Below are positions 12,127 through 22,895 of a stretch of 64,000 nucleotides of DNA, in pieces. Source of the stretch: Ephemerocybe angulata (taxonomy: Eukaryota > Basidiomycota > Agaricomycetes > Agaricales > Psathyrellaceae); NCBI GenBank assembly GCA_013368325.1, contig JAACJK010000168.1, positions 558,001-622,000 of the forward strand, read 5' to 3'. The translations under genes were made by a program, and so were the position numbers. Within the stretch, counting starts at the first letter, position 1. Every line of letters begins with the position of its first letter. Under the pieces are notes generated by a model. The model had not been told where the DNA came from, made no database searches, and saw nothing but the letters and a program-made list of their open reading frames with translations.

Positions 12127-12476
12127 CTAATCATGAAGGAAGGAGCCAAGGAGTGAGTCGACAGTTCCTAAGCAGCCCTTTATATGGGACTGCAGTATCT
12201 CGTTCCAGAAGCCAGGCAGGATGTTGCGAATTTGCAGCAACATCGGAGAGTGGTAGACACCTTGGAAACTCAGGGAATGGTGTTTCTCAATGCCATAAAA
12301 GGTTAAGTCGCCGTCACCACTACGACGCATCGCAACGAATGTGAAGAGCCAAATATAGGGTTCCTTGTAGAATGCGCTTTTACTATTAGATGCCTTCGAA
12401 TATTCGATGCCTGCTTCTATTTCACACACGCTATCCCACGGGCGCCAAATCCCCCTGTATACCGTGGCAATGGTAT
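12127..12476. promoter_or_regulatory. Promoter region of SGNH gene up to repeat element
   Basis: About 350 bp between the SGNH start codon and the left end of the inverted-repeat element. No coding signal. The upstream promoter has probably been truncated or displaced by the insertion. Confidence 0.35.
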
Positions 12477-13410
12477 CACGCCCAATCGAGTTTGATATCT
12501 GATGGAGATCCCGACCGGCGCGACAGCCGCGAGCAGTTCCGTGCGCCGTGTGATCCCATCCCGCAAACAAGCGGATATCTCAATACGTCCGCCCAGGGCC
12601 TGCCATAAGTTCCCTGGGCGACATCTGCTGGAGAGCGTCGGGATATCCGGTTCCCGTTATCCCCAGGCTTGTCATTTTTTGGACTTAGCGAAAAAATCGT
12701 TGCCTTCGTTGCGTTTTGCCCTTTCAAGCTCCGCTAGAAAATGTTCCCACCGGCAACTCGAGCTTTCGTTGCATTCCCGTTACACGTCACAGCGCTTGTC
12801 CCCTCCCTTCACTTGCCCAACCTCCATCTGCGAACTCCCTTCTTCAAGTCCCCTTAGTCCACAAGGTACGAATATGATAAACTCTATACATGCCTTTGCT
12901 AAATTCTATTCCTTTTGCACGCACTAGGACGTTCTGGAGGCTCCGCTGTGCAAGCATCCAATGGGGGCCGGCCTGTGGTTACGTTGGCCCCCTTCGTTGG
13001 GGGCTTGGGTTGGGCTTGGGGCTCGGTTGGGATTAGTGGGTGACTAGAGAGGTTGTGTTCTTGGTGGTGTTCTTCCTTGTGAGTCTTGCTTTCTTTCCCT
13101 GCTGCAACTACTCTCTAACCGGTATTCTCAGGGCATGATGTTGAAGGAAGGACTGGAAGCTGGTGGGAGGTTGGATTGGCTGGGCTCATGTTGGGCTCTT
13201 GTGGTGGTTTCAGGAGTGTGTAATTGTAGGGCTGTACATATATGTTGTAGGATATATAACCTTGTACCTAGTTATCCTTCAATAAACAGTCATTCACCCT
13301 TCCTTCCAACTGTTCCAGCAAGGAGAGAAAATATGAGATAAATGGCAAGAAAACCATGAATATATTAATTCCGGAAAATGCACCATAAATGCGAATATAT
13401 ATGCGGACAA

Positions 13411-13440
13411 CCAACGGCGAGCCCATCTGCTCGCCGTTGG
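13411..13440. repeat. Perfect 12 bp hairpin in copy 1
   Basis: CCAACGGCGAGC and its exact reverse complement GCTCGCCGTTGG are separated by six bases. It is repeated in the mirrored copy of the element. Confidence 0.85.
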
Positions 13441-13488
13441 CGAGCGCTCTCCCTGACGAGCCTGGGAGAGGCGATATGGCTCGCGGAT

Positions 13489-13517
13489 GGATATCCGGCG
13501 GCGCGTGCCGGATATCC
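13489..13517. repeat. Perfect 11 bp hairpin in copy 1
   Basis: GGATATCCGGC pairs exactly with GCCGGATATCC across a seven-base loop. Variants of GGATATCC also occur near the other end of the unit, so this may be a subterminal protein-binding repeat. Confidence 0.8.
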
Positions 13518-13808
13518 CATGACATATCCGGGAACTATCATTGATGGGATCGCCTCAGGCGGTCTGATCCAAACTGGCGTGTAGCCGTCTATTTCAACTA
13601 AATCTAGTGATACTTGAAAGAATACCTTGATGTGAGTAAGTCATTCCGGTGATGACTCGGAGGGATATGTTCGGCCTACTGGCTCACTAAAGATATACTA
13701 AAGATATACTCGTGTACTATGTTCTTGGTACACGACGTCGATAATGAAGTCTCTACCGTTTGAATTCAAAACTTGCCTAGATTGCACATGTGAGAGAGCT
13801 CCAGTGTA

Positions 13809-14916
13809 CACGCCAGTTTGGATCAGACCGCCTGAGGCGATCCCATCAATGATAGTTCCCGGATATGTCATGGGATATCCGGCACGCGCCGCCGGATATC
13901 CATCCGCAAGCCATATCGCCTCTCCCAGGCTCGTCAGGGAGAGCGCTCGCCAACGGCGAGCAGATGGGCTCGCCGTTGGTTGTCCGCATATATATTCGCA
14001 TTTATGGTGCATTTTCCGGAATTAATATATTCATGGTTTTCTTGCCATTTATCTCATATTTTCTCTCCTTGCTGGAACAGTTGGAAGGAAGGGTGAATGA
14101 CTGTTTATTGAAGGATAACTAGGTACAAGGTTATATATCCTACAACATATATGTACAGCCCTACAATTACATACTCCTGAAACCACCACAGGAGCCCAAC
14201 ATGAGCCCAGCCAATCCAACCTCCCACCAGCTTCCAGTCCTTCCTTCAACATCATGCCCTGAGAATACCGGTTAGAGAGTAGTTGCAGCAGGGAAAGAAA
14301 GCAAGACTCACAAGGAAGAACACCACCAAGAACACAACCTCTCTAGTCACCCACTAATCCCAACCGAGCCCCAAGCCCAACCCAAGCCCCCAACGAAGGG
14401 GGCCAACGTAACCACAGGCCGGCCCCCATTGGATGCTTGCACAGCGGAGCCTCCAGAACGTCCTAGTGCGTGCAAAAGGAATAGAATTTAGCAAAGGCAT
14501 GTATAGAGTTTATCATATTCGTACCTTGTGGACTAAGGGGACTTGAAGAAGGGAGTTCGCAGATGGAGGTTGGGCAAGTGTTGAAGGGAGGGGACAAGTG
14601 CTGTGACGTGTAACGGGAATGCAACGAAAGCTCGAGTTGCCGGTGGGAACATTCTCTAGCGGAGCTTGAAAGGGCAAAACGCAACGAAGGCAACGATTTT
14701 TTCGCTAAGTCCAAAAAATGACAAGCCTGGGGATAACGGGAACCGGATATCCCGACGCTCTCCAGCAGATGTCGCCCAGGGAACTTATGGCAGGCCCTGG
14801 GCGGACGTATTGAGATATCCGCTTGTTTGCGGGATGGGATCACACGGCGCACGGAACTGCTCGCGGCTGTCGCGCCGGTCGGGATCTCCATCAGATATCA
14901 AACTCGATTGGGCGTG
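13809..14916 (-). mobile_element. Non-autonomous TIR transposon-like unit, copy 2 (inverted)
   Basis: Reverse-complement copy of the unit at 12477-13581, 1,108 bp long. It differs by a 3 bp indel and a handful of substitutions, most of them transitions and several at CpG. It is flanked directly by TA on both sides (13807-13808 and 14917-14918), consistent with a TA target duplication. The 227 bp spacer between the two copies (13582-13808) is unique sequence, so this is two insertions, not a simple palindrome. Confidence 0.65.
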
Positions 14917-14918
14917 TA

Positions 14919-15520
14919 CCCCAACTTAATGCATCCCACCACTTACGACTGCAATCGACTGGAGACAGCACCCATCGGCCGAGCGATCCGAGATTGTGTT
15001 AAGCGCCCACACAGCCACTTCCTTCGGCTTTTTCCGATATTTTCCCACAACTTGTTGAAATTTCGTCACCGTTTCCTTGGCTTTCTTCAACCGCGACCAC
15101 CACAGGCCACTTTATCACCAGAAATCCAATAGCCCCACCTCAGCCCACCTCGGCCCTATGTCATTCTATCACTCTTCCTACCACCCAATCCATTCAATTT
15201 ACTCCTCGAGACTTTGCACCTCGATGTCATTTCCGTCGCCTATGTCATAAGTGGAGCTTCAATGTCGGCTTTGAGGGGCTGGTCGCATGCTCGCCGACAC
15301 GTTGGTGGAGGAAAGGCAGTAGGTCTATGTGGACTTGGGCTGGGCTGACGCACAACGCCTTAGCACCCCATCGAGGCTCGCATGCAATTCCAGCTTTGCA
15401 TGACGACGCTCATTCGAGGTTCGGGGTATATAGATGGTGCTTTTCGTTCAGAAATAGCCCATCCTCGTCTCACCCTGCTTGAACTTCTTCATTGCGACAC
15501 ATTGGAATTCCTAGCCTACC
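14919..15520. other. Intergenic, GH105-like gene promoter region
   Basis: About 600 bp between the repeat element and the signal-peptide gene at 15521. No coding or repeat structure recognised. 'GGGGTATATAGATGG' near 15423 is a good TATA-box candidate about 100 bp before the start codon. Confidence 0.45.
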
Positions 15521-17037
15521 ATGGGATCTTTCACGCGCCTCACAGGTATCGCGCTTCTTGCACTCCTTGCGCGGCCCGTCGTTGCCCAGGAGCTTGCAGA
15601 AGAGCAAGTGAACCTCGTCTCTTCTCGCCTCGCCGAGAGTGCTCGACGAAGGTCAGTATCTCACATAACTTCTCACAAGTGGAAGGTACTTACGAGATTC
15701 TTAGCTGGGAGATTGGGACGCGGGCGCAAGCCATCCTCGAGCATAACGCGACACGCTATAGTGTATTCGCCAACAACGACTTGCCTCCGCCATCGAACAT
15801 TCCAGGCGACCAGCAAGGGCCCCTCGAGCCCCTCTGGAATATCGCTCGCGGTGTCCTCAGTGGAGGCGCCGGTGGTAGCAGTACGTCCCCCACAAATGGC
15901 TTCCTTCTCCCACTCACGCGTCATCGGGTGTCCCCAGCCGCGCAGCCTCTCGTTTCGGACTCGGCAGTATCGGATCCTGCGTCAATCGGCGTTGCCGTTC
16001 TCTTGGCCAACTATACGAATCTCGACAAGAAGGACGATCAGTACGAGCACGCTGCGAGGAATCAGTACGACTATCTCATGAGCAATGCCGTTCCCAAGAA
16101 CGGGGAGGGCGCGATCAGTCACAAGACGGAACAGATTCAGCTTTGGTACGTCCATTAACCAGTAATCCGCTCCCTCTTAACCTGACCGATGCTCTGTGTA
16201 TCAGGTCTGACGCTGTCTACATGGTCCCACCGTTCCTCGCCTACTATGGGGTGATCACAAATGACCGCACGCCCCTCGACCAGGCGTACGAGCAGATCAA
16301 GCAGTACCGCGCCCAGCTGTATGATAGCAACGCTGGAGCGTGGAAGCATATCGTCGGAGGGAACAGTGGAACCGACGACAGCTTCTGGGCCACTGGTGCG
16401 TTTCGTAGTTTACACTTCCCAGGGTCTTTGCTGACGACCCATTTCAGGGAACGCCTGGGCTGCCGCAGGGATGCTACGTGTCTACGCGACAATTGACAAG
16501 TCAAAGTTCAGCGGCAAAATGAAGAGCCAGAAGAAAGATCTCAAGAATTGGGTCCAAGAGATCCACAAGGGTGTATACGAGCGCTACTTTGATGGAGAGA
16601 ACCTCCTCCGGAACCACCTCAACGACCCGAACACCTTCTACGACGCTGCCTCCTCCGCCCTCCTCGCGTCCACCGTCTATCGCGCCTCCACCGTCATGGG
16701 CCAGCACAAGTACGTTCCTTACGCCGAACGCACCCGGCTGACGCTCTTCACGCCGAACACGGGCCCCTGGACAAACACGAACTGGACGAGGTTTGGCGAT
16801 TATCAGTACTTTACGACTGATGGCTGGCTCAGGCCGGTTGTTGACCCCATGAATACTGGAAATCAGGGACAGAATAGCCCAGAGGCACAGGCTTTTGTCG
16901 TCTTGCTCCACAGCGCCTGGAGAGATTGGAGGTGGGCGGGCGAGAAGGGGAAGAATGCGGCGGGGAGGACTGCGGCGTCGTATTCGACTGTCCTTGCCTC
17001 TGCCTTTTCGATCGCAGTCGGCTCCCTTCTCCTCTGA
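15521..17037 (+). CDS. GH105-like unsaturated glucuronyl/rhamnogalacturonyl hydrolase, GPI-type
   Basis: Five exons (15521-15651, 15705-15880, 15938-16145, 16205-16395, 16448-17037) join in frame to 431 residues. MGSFTRLTGIALLALLARPV is a signal peptide. The body resembles six-hairpin glycosidases of the GH105/GH88 group: SWEIGTRAQAI, QLWSDAVYMVPPFLAYYG, DDSFWATGNAWAAAGMLRVY. The WxxDAxY and N-A-W-x-A-G-M signatures hold the catalytic-face residues of that fold. The C-terminus (SYSTVLASAFSIAVGSLLL) is a hydrophobic tail after small residues, typical of a GPI attachment signal, so the enzyme is probably on the cell wall or plasma membrane. It should act on unsaturated uronosyl products of pectin or related polymers. 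Exact specificity is not visible. Confidence 0.78.
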
Positions 17038-18045
17038 TTCATTCATGGACCATACAGTCACCCCCAGGACGTGCTCTCCCTTCTACCATATGGCTCTGGC
17101 TATGCTTTTCCGCCCCTATTCTATCTATTTACCCTACTTCATATTAGCGGTAGTAATTCATCCTGACGACCACTTACGTTTCCTTCACGTTCTTGACGAT
17201 CATTGTACCTTCATAGCCATAATATCTATATCATCCATAATACATGTATCCGTGCCATACTTACTGTACCATGCACCCAGGTAGTCGAAGGGCACTGAAT
17301 CCTGATCATCATGAGCCATCTTGAGCCATTTGGCCTGGGGTCGTGCGTGGGAAAGGACCGCAGTGGCGACGGCGTCAAAAAATTCATCTCCTCTCCACCA
17401 CCGTCTTCTTGCACTGTGTCCCGCTAAACCTCCTCTCCTCAAGCACAGCTCTTCGGCGACCTCTCGATAATCAGATGGCCCACAGTACGCAGCCTGCAGG
17501 AAAACTCCGGCCAACGCGGCAGAAAGTCCGAGCGTTAAGGCATTATCGACATTATCGATGGCGGCCGTCTGCGGGCGGGTTACTCTGGTTCAGACCCACT
17601 TTGACTGGCATACTCGCCTCTCTGATTGCTTGGTAGCCTAATGTGGGGCGCTGATCTTCCTAACTTTGACTCACGACTGGGAATGCCCGAGTTGTCGTCG
17701 CTGGTGGCTGCCCACCAACCGGCGGTTGTTGCTTAATTCAGGGTCACTTATTGAGGCACCAAGTCACTGGGATTGCTTTTATGGCTGCTTTCTTGGGGCT
17801 AATTATAATCGACACGCTAACAGTATTTCGGCCGCTGTGCTGAACATGTGGATTAGCGTCCACTCTCATCTCCGCGAAGTGGTATCGAGCGCGTAGGGTG
17901 TGCAGTGCCGTTCTACCGCAGACGCGGCCGCCATCGCGCGGCTCACTATGCCATTTAAAGAGGCCCAGCTAGCTCAACTCTCCATCATCCTTCCTCGTCA
18001 TCTCAAAAACCTCGCAACTCCTCCATCTTCCCAACCAAACCCAAC
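17038..18045. promoter_or_regulatory. Intergenic upstream of terpene synthase
   Basis: About 1 kb with no protein-like frame. 'CATTTAAAGAGG' near 17950, about 95 bp before the terpene synthase start, is a plausible TATA-like element. I see no repeats. Confidence 0.35.
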
Positions 18046-19137
18046 ATGCCTTACAACTCCGTCCCCGTCGACACCTCCCACCTCCCCCTCTGCTTCTCGC
18101 GCATGCCCGTGCGGATTCATCGTGACAAAGAAGAGATCCAGCGCTTTACTCTCGAGCTTGTCAACAACACCAAGGAAGAAGGGAGCAAGGCGCACAAGCA
18201 CGCTTTGTACCGCCATGCGGTGACAGGCCCCGACATGAATGTTTACGCCCTGAGCTGGTGCGAAGCCGATTTGGAGAAGATGAAGCTCTTGATTGAGTTT
18301 ATCGAGCTGATTTGGGCTCATGATGGTACGTCGAGAGGATTTGTGGACAATTCGTGTGTACTGATGAGAACGAATGAAGATGTGACGGAAGAGGACCCCC
18401 TTGAGGACGCCATCTCGGAGTGCGAGCAGCTTCGCCGTGCGATGTACGAGGAGTACGACAACGAGCCCGTCGCCGACAACCAATTCGGCCTGCGCATCAA
18501 GCGCTTCCGTGACATCCGTAACAGGATGAAGGCTATTGACTCAGTGGGCTGGGTCGAGATCCAGGACACGATGGAGGAGTGGCTGCCCATCGACAAGCTG
18601 CTCAAGAACTGGGACAATCTTGAGGAGTACCTCGATCTGAGGAAGGTCCACGTTGGTAACAAGTACGTCTGGCCTTTCTTCTCATCCTGGACCACGATTA
18701 CTGACATACTCTGGGATGGTAGCGTCATGACGAGCTTCATCCGCTGGGCGATGGGTATCCACCTCACCAAGGACGAGCTCACGTTCATCCAACCCTACAC
18801 CGACGCCGTCGGCATCTGGCTCGGTCTCATGAACGATTTCATGTCCTGGAAGCGCGAGCGCACCCAACCCACCGACCGCATCATGAACTCCGTCTACCTC
18901 CTCATGAACCAGTACAAGCTCCCAGAAGACGCTTCCATCGACATGGTCCGAGGTATTCTCATCAAGCAGGAAGGGAAGGTTCTCGAGCAGAGCAAGGTTC
19001 TGCACGAGACTCCTGGGCTCAGCACTGGACTGAGGGCGTACATCGATAACTTGGAGTACTACGCTGGTGCCACCTTCTATTGGAGCTTGTTGGCTCCCAG
19101 GTATGCGAAACCCCAGAGCTTCGATGTAGACAACTAG
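18046..19137 (+). CDS. Class I terpene synthase (probable diterpene cyclase)
   Basis: Three exons (18046-18325, 18380-18662, 18723-19137) join in frame to 325 residues. The aspartate-rich Mg-binding motif, split by intron 1, reads WAHDDVTEED (DDxxE). The NSE motif is NDFMSWKRE, an exact NDxxSxxxE. The C-terminal LAPRYAKP carries the Arg-Tyr pair that senses diphosphate. The preceding helix IEFIELIWAHDD is typical of fungal cyclases. The length is that of a single-domain enzyme with no fused prenyltransferase, so it needs GGPP or FPP from elsewhere; the GGPP synthase 8 kb upstream on the same strand makes a C20 substrate likely. A sesquiterpene product cannot be excluded. The cyclisation product cannot be predicted from sequence by eye. 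Confidence 0.88.
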   Translation: MPYNSVPVDTSHLPLCFSRMPVRIHRDKEEIQRFTLELVNNTKEEGSKAHKHALYRHAVTGPDMNVYALSWCEADLEKMKLLIEFIELIWAHDGTSRGFVDNSCVLMRTNEDVTEEDPLEDAISECEQLRRAMYEEYDNEPVADNQFGLRIKRFRDIRNRMKAIDSVGWVEIQDTMEEWLPIDKLLKNWDNLEEYLDLRKVHVGNKYVWPFFSSWTTITDILWDGSVMTSFIRWAMGIHLTKDELTFIQPYTDAVGIWLGLMNDFMSWKRERTQPTDRIMNSVYLLMNQYKLPEDASIDMVRGILIKQEGKVLEQSKVLHETPGLSTGLRAYIDNLEYYAGATFYWSLLAPRYAKPQSFDVDN

Positions 19138-19421
19138 AGAGATGAGAAGCGTCATTCTATCAGAAAGTTTCCCCGATACCTACATTTAACTAGAGTCCAC
19201 TATACTTTGCATTACATCTTTCGCCTCGTCCTCTTCAAATATGATTCACCTAATTTACGAGGCTTGCGTTGGCTTGCGAGGGTCGAGCGAGCGAGAACGC
19301 TTCTAATCTTGATCTTATCTAATCTAGGCGCCTCACCCATGATGACGTCAGTGGGGCATTGGCGCCCGTCCTAATATTTGAAACCAGGTTCGGCAAAGTA
19401 CCTGCTCTTATCCTTCCACTC

Positions 19422-20304
19422 ATGTCTACCTCGCACTGCACTTCTAGCGCTGAAACTAATGGTGCTCTTGGAGAGCCGCTATCGGCTAAGTCGACCACTC
19501 TCGATACGGGGGCGTCCATGCTACAGAGCTTTGAGCCCATCAAGAATGTCTGCGCGTTCTTGAACGCGTTTCACTGTTACGCCGACGAACCTGGGCGATA
19601 CGTGGAGGCTTGTCATTACTGCTCACACCTGAATGAAGGTGAGTCTATTCTATACCTCGTGAAAAGGTATTTAACAGGACTATTCTGGCATTAGATGTAC
19701 GACAATGCATCATCTACGATTCTCCTGAGAAGAATGCCCGACTGATTGGGAGTAAGTACGCCTAACTTTATCCCAGTCATAGAGTTCACTGACAAGGATA
19801 TGGTTAGTCGAATACATGATCAGTCCCAGGCTCTTTTACACCCTTGACGCGGAAGAGCGGAAGCTGTGGCACACACACGCCTTCGAAGTCAAGTCAGGGA
19901 TGTTGATCATGCCTTCCCCCAAGGCCACTTCTGGTATCCCCGTCCCAGACATGATCTGGGAGAAGGCCGAAACGACAGTGATGGAGGAGGTGGTGACGCT
20001 CTACGGGAAAACCTTCCATACCTGGCAGGTCGATCGGGGGGACAAAATCCCATTGGGCATGCCGAAACTAATGGGCAGTTACACTGAGAGGGAGAGCTTC
20101 CCCGAGTTTGAAAGAGTGGTGGGGGACAGGGATAAGAGGTATGGAACTAGTTGGAAACACAAGGAGGATATTAGGAAGGGCATAGTAGTGCCTGAACTAC
20201 ATCCTGGTACGTCCTGGTTGATCCATTGGGTCCACTCATCATATTCAAAATTAACACTAGATGCCGACCTGGCGAACTGCAACTCTGTTCGTTCAAAGAA
20301 TTAG
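19422..20304 (+). CDS. OBAP/DUF1264 family protein
   Basis: Four exons (19422-19638, 19695-19751, 19808-20206, 20261-20304) join in frame to 238 residues. Characteristic oil-body-associated-protein segments are [89 protein letters not shown] and LGMPKLMGS. The family (PF06884) is found in plants, fungi and bacteria and is linked to lipid bodies in plants; the biochemical activity is unknown. The 9-residue C-terminal extension after VPELHPDADL is poorly conserved. It lies downstream of the terpene synthase on the same strand, which may be incidental. Confidence 0.85.
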
Positions 20305-20664
20305 GACCATGGTGTCCTTCGCTTGAGGAGATATTCACGTAATATTATCGTTAATATTATCGTGTGCATTAGATGGACTTGGTGCACTCGCGGGCGACCA
20401 CGCCACACATTGCGGTTGCAAATTCGTTTGAATAAGGCAAAATCATGAACTGAGACGTGTAGTTAGGCCCAGGTTAGACCTTGCGGCTTACGAGGCCTTC
20501 CGTGCCACTTTACCTTCACGACGGGGTGATTGTGGACGCCACACATGGCATTTCCTCTTGTGCCGGTTCGGTAGGACGGTGCCTTCAACCGACCTCTACC
20601 ATGATACCGGTATAAGAAGTAAGTAGCTGGAAATCATCCCAGTCTCTCGACGTAATAGCCCACC
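20305..20664. other. Intergenic 20.3-20.7 kb
   Basis: No coding frame. Contains a short direct repeat TAATATTATCGT (near 20340) and the upstream region of the next gene. Confidence 0.35.
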
Positions 20665-21313
20665 ATGAAATTTACCCTCGCATCACTGGCGAAGTTCTCA
20701 TTTTTTATCGCGGCATCATGCTCAGCTTCGCATGCATATCTGGTGTGCCTCAACCCCACGATATGACTTCCAGTCCTAAATTTACCCTCCTTTCATTTTC
20801 AGGCCTACGATGAGCTAGACGATCGCTCCATGACCGACATCCAACTCTACTCCAACCTCGAAGCTCGGGATAACACCGTCGTTCCGGCATGATCTTCGCT
20901 CATTCCTGGAGGGGGCGGCGGAGGAGTACAAGCGCGCAATCGATGACGACGAAGGCCACCTCGAAGCCCGAAGCCGAATCAACTTCCAAGTTAAACTCTC
21001 GCTCACAGGACAAGTGCTCGGTGTGGAATTCGACAAAGCGACCAAGATTGAACACTTCCGGAAAGAAATTTCCAATAGGCTCGGGCTCACGCAAGGCAGT
21101 CCTAAGGACTTGGTGTTTGTGCTTGGATCGACGAAGTTGGATAACGACAAGAAGACCCTTCAAGATTACAAGGTCGACACCGGCAACACCATCATGATGA
21201 CATTTGCCATGAAGGCCGGGAAAGGTGCAGACCTTATTGACGACCCCAACAAGAACACAGGACCCATTGTTTACGGAAAGAAACCTGCGGCGAAGAAAAG
21301 GTCGCGAGTCTAG
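20665..21313 (+). CDS. Small signal-peptide protein with ubiquitin-like domain (frame uncertain)
   Basis: The ATG at 20665 opens MKFTLASLAKFSFFIAASCS, a clear signal peptide. A normal intron follows (GTGTGC at about 20743 to CAG before GCCTACGATG), then an acidic stretch YDELDDRSMTDIQLYSNLEARD. That frame stops at a TGA near 20890. The adjacent +1 frame carries EGAAEEYKRAIDDDEGHLEA and runs to 21313 through a ubiquitin-like fold (VEFDKATKIEHFRKEI, VFVLGSTKLDNDKKTLQDYK, NTIMMTFAMKAG). A 49 bp intron with a weak GTCGTT donor would bridge the frames without loss; otherwise there is a frameshift. The domain ends in a basic tail KKPAAKKRSRV and not a Gly-Gly terminus, so it is not a conjugating ubiquitin. 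Function unknown. Confidence 0.55.
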
Positions 21314-21383
21314 ATAATACTCCGAGACTATTATTTTCCTATCAAAATATGACTTGAATTTGTGAAAGTGGAGGCGGACATGC

Positions 21384-21680
21384 TTGACGGAGAAATTTCT
21401 CCTTCCTAGAAAAAGAGAAGCGCGTGCAGCATTCCATGGGACGGCGGTCATGGCAGGGTTCCTGGGCCTTCTCGCACTCCTCTGGCTTATCCTTACCCTC
21501 GACTCGGTTAGCCAGATTTTCCTGGTGACGGTGGGGCACGAAGCCATCAGCTTGCCGGGATCATGGCAATCATGGGTCCTGGAATGGGTCATGGAGGGCA
21601 CACTTCAAGCGCTGCAGGTGATACTCCTGCTGTGGGGAGCATTGGGATGGCGTGATTCCATCGAATCATCGAATCAGTAG
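21384..21680 (+). pseudogene. Fragment of four-helix membrane protein family, copy 1
   Basis: Only the C-terminal half of the family is present, from GFLGLLALLWLILTLDSVSQ to GTLQALQVILLLWGALGW. It matches the third and fourth membrane helices of the intact copy at 23793. Upstream sequence does not encode the first two helices, so it is probably a truncated duplicate, although a short two-helix product starting at 21450 is possible. Confidence 0.6.
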
Positions 21681-22132
21681 GGACTTGAGGCACCGTTGTC
21701 CGTAGTATGAATCTCAGCTTGAAGTTGCAGATGTTGCAAACCGTGTATTTATGAACCAATGATTAAAAGTCGTCCAAGTAGCAATGTCCTCGGGTTCATA
21801 TCTCCTCGTCAGCGCCAAGATTCTTCAGGTATAATCAGGCTCATCATTAGAGCTCTCTCTGTGTGACAAGCTTGGGAGGCATCTTCGCTTCTTGTGAGAA
21901 AGCTAATCCGACCAATTTTACTGCGCGGAGGTTTAGATCATCACTAAGTAGTAGGAGAGAGTTGTCGACCTTACTTGAATTTTTGCAGTTTAGGGAGTTT
22001 TGACCAACCATTGCCACCGGCATCTATAACCATTTCCCTCTCAAACAGCGCTATCAACTAGCCAGCGTGAGAGTAGCGCTTGAATCAGCTCTTCGGTCGT
22101 AACCACCACTACGACCGACCACTGCCATAGTC
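21681..22132. other. Intergenic 21.7-22.1 kb
   Basis: No family copy or other frame recognised. It separates the first fragment from copy 2. Confidence 0.35.
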
Positions 22133-22895
22133 ATGGCGAACCTAGCTACGCTACCACCTACCAGCCTTTTCTCAGGGGAAATGGGAGAGAATGGTTCTGT
22201 AACTGCATCCCGACTAAACAAGTCTTACCTTTACACACCTCTCGTTATATTTCCTTTCCCCAGTGAACTTCTTTTTCGCTTTCGGAACTTTCTTCTTATC
22301 CACCTTGAACCATCGGGGACCTCCGCTCTGCGAAGCAGTCCGAAGATATCCGACCCACTCGTTCACATGCGACTTGGTAGAGCTAGCGCCCTTGCTGAGC
22401 GTCACTACCTTCATCTTTGGTTTGGTCGCGCTGGGGGTGGTTTGGTTGTGGAGGAGGAGAGCTCACCTGCCAGTTGGAGAAGGAAATCGCCGAGCAGCGG
22501 ATGATGTACCGGATCCCCAGAGAAACGTCGAAGACGAAACACCGCCAGAAGATCAATCCTTAGAAGACGAGGAAACAGCACCACTACTGTCCTCAGAAGA
22601 CTCGGCTCGAGAGTCTACGATACCCCTTGGGCGGCAAAAGGTGTCTTCCCAGCGCTATAGAACCTCCATAATGAAGATTCTGGCGACACTCCTTGCCCTC
22701 CTTTGGATTGTTGCAGCGCTGCACGCTTTCTCCAACACCTTCCTCGTTGCCGTCATGGGCGTTAAGCCTTGGCCAAATTCGTCACCAGGCGATGTAAGGG
22801 AACGGAATCATTGTATATGGACGTGGAGTGTGGAGGGGATATTGGATTTTATTCAGATATTTCTACTGGGATGGGTTGCGATGGGGCTTGACTAA
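22133..22895 (+). CDS. Four-helix membrane protein family, copy 2 (possible frameshift)
   Basis: Homologous to the intact gene at 23793 along its length. An N-terminal part from ATG 22133 includes KSYLYTPLVIFPF, matching QPYLTTPLVLSLL of copy 4. After a run of C residues near 22258 the homology moves to another frame (NFFFAFGTFFLSTLNHRGPP onward) and runs to 22895. No obvious intron bridges this, so a +1/-1 frameshift is likely. The downstream frame has helices at LVELAPLLSVTTFIFGLVAL, a cytosolic acidic loop with EDEETAPLLSSED (acidic dileucine type), then LATLLALLWIVAALHAFSN and a final WSVEGILDFIQIFLLGWVAM. Function unknown; may be a recent pseudogene. Confidence 0.5.

Larger units (their letters stand above)
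12477..13581 (+). mobile_element. Non-autonomous TIR transposon-like unit, copy 1
   Basis: A 1,105 bp unit starting CACGCCCAATCGAG and ending CAAACTGGCGTG. The ends are short inverted repeats (CACGCC/GGCGTG, with a shifted AGTTTG just inside). TA lies next to the right end; on the left TA is followed by one extra T. The unit recurs almost exactly, in inverse orientation, at 13809-14916. It has no transposase-like frame; the open frames inside (for example 12502-12927) are not recognisable proteins. Internal hairpins lie near its right end. It fits a MITE-like or deletion-derivative DNA transposon with a TA-type target. The superfamily cannot be assigned without transposase. Confidence 0.6.

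Noticed and set aside
12502..12927. 142-codon frame repeated in both inverted units
   Set aside because: It has no protein-like composition or domain and is duplicated only because the whole unit is; the unit is better explained as a non-autonomous element.
12477..14916. One long perfect palindrome or an assembly fold-back
   Set aside because: The arms differ by a 3 bp indel and several substitutions, each ends at its own CACGCC/GGCGTG terminus, and the 227 bp spacer is unique. Two insertions explain this better, although long reads should confirm it.
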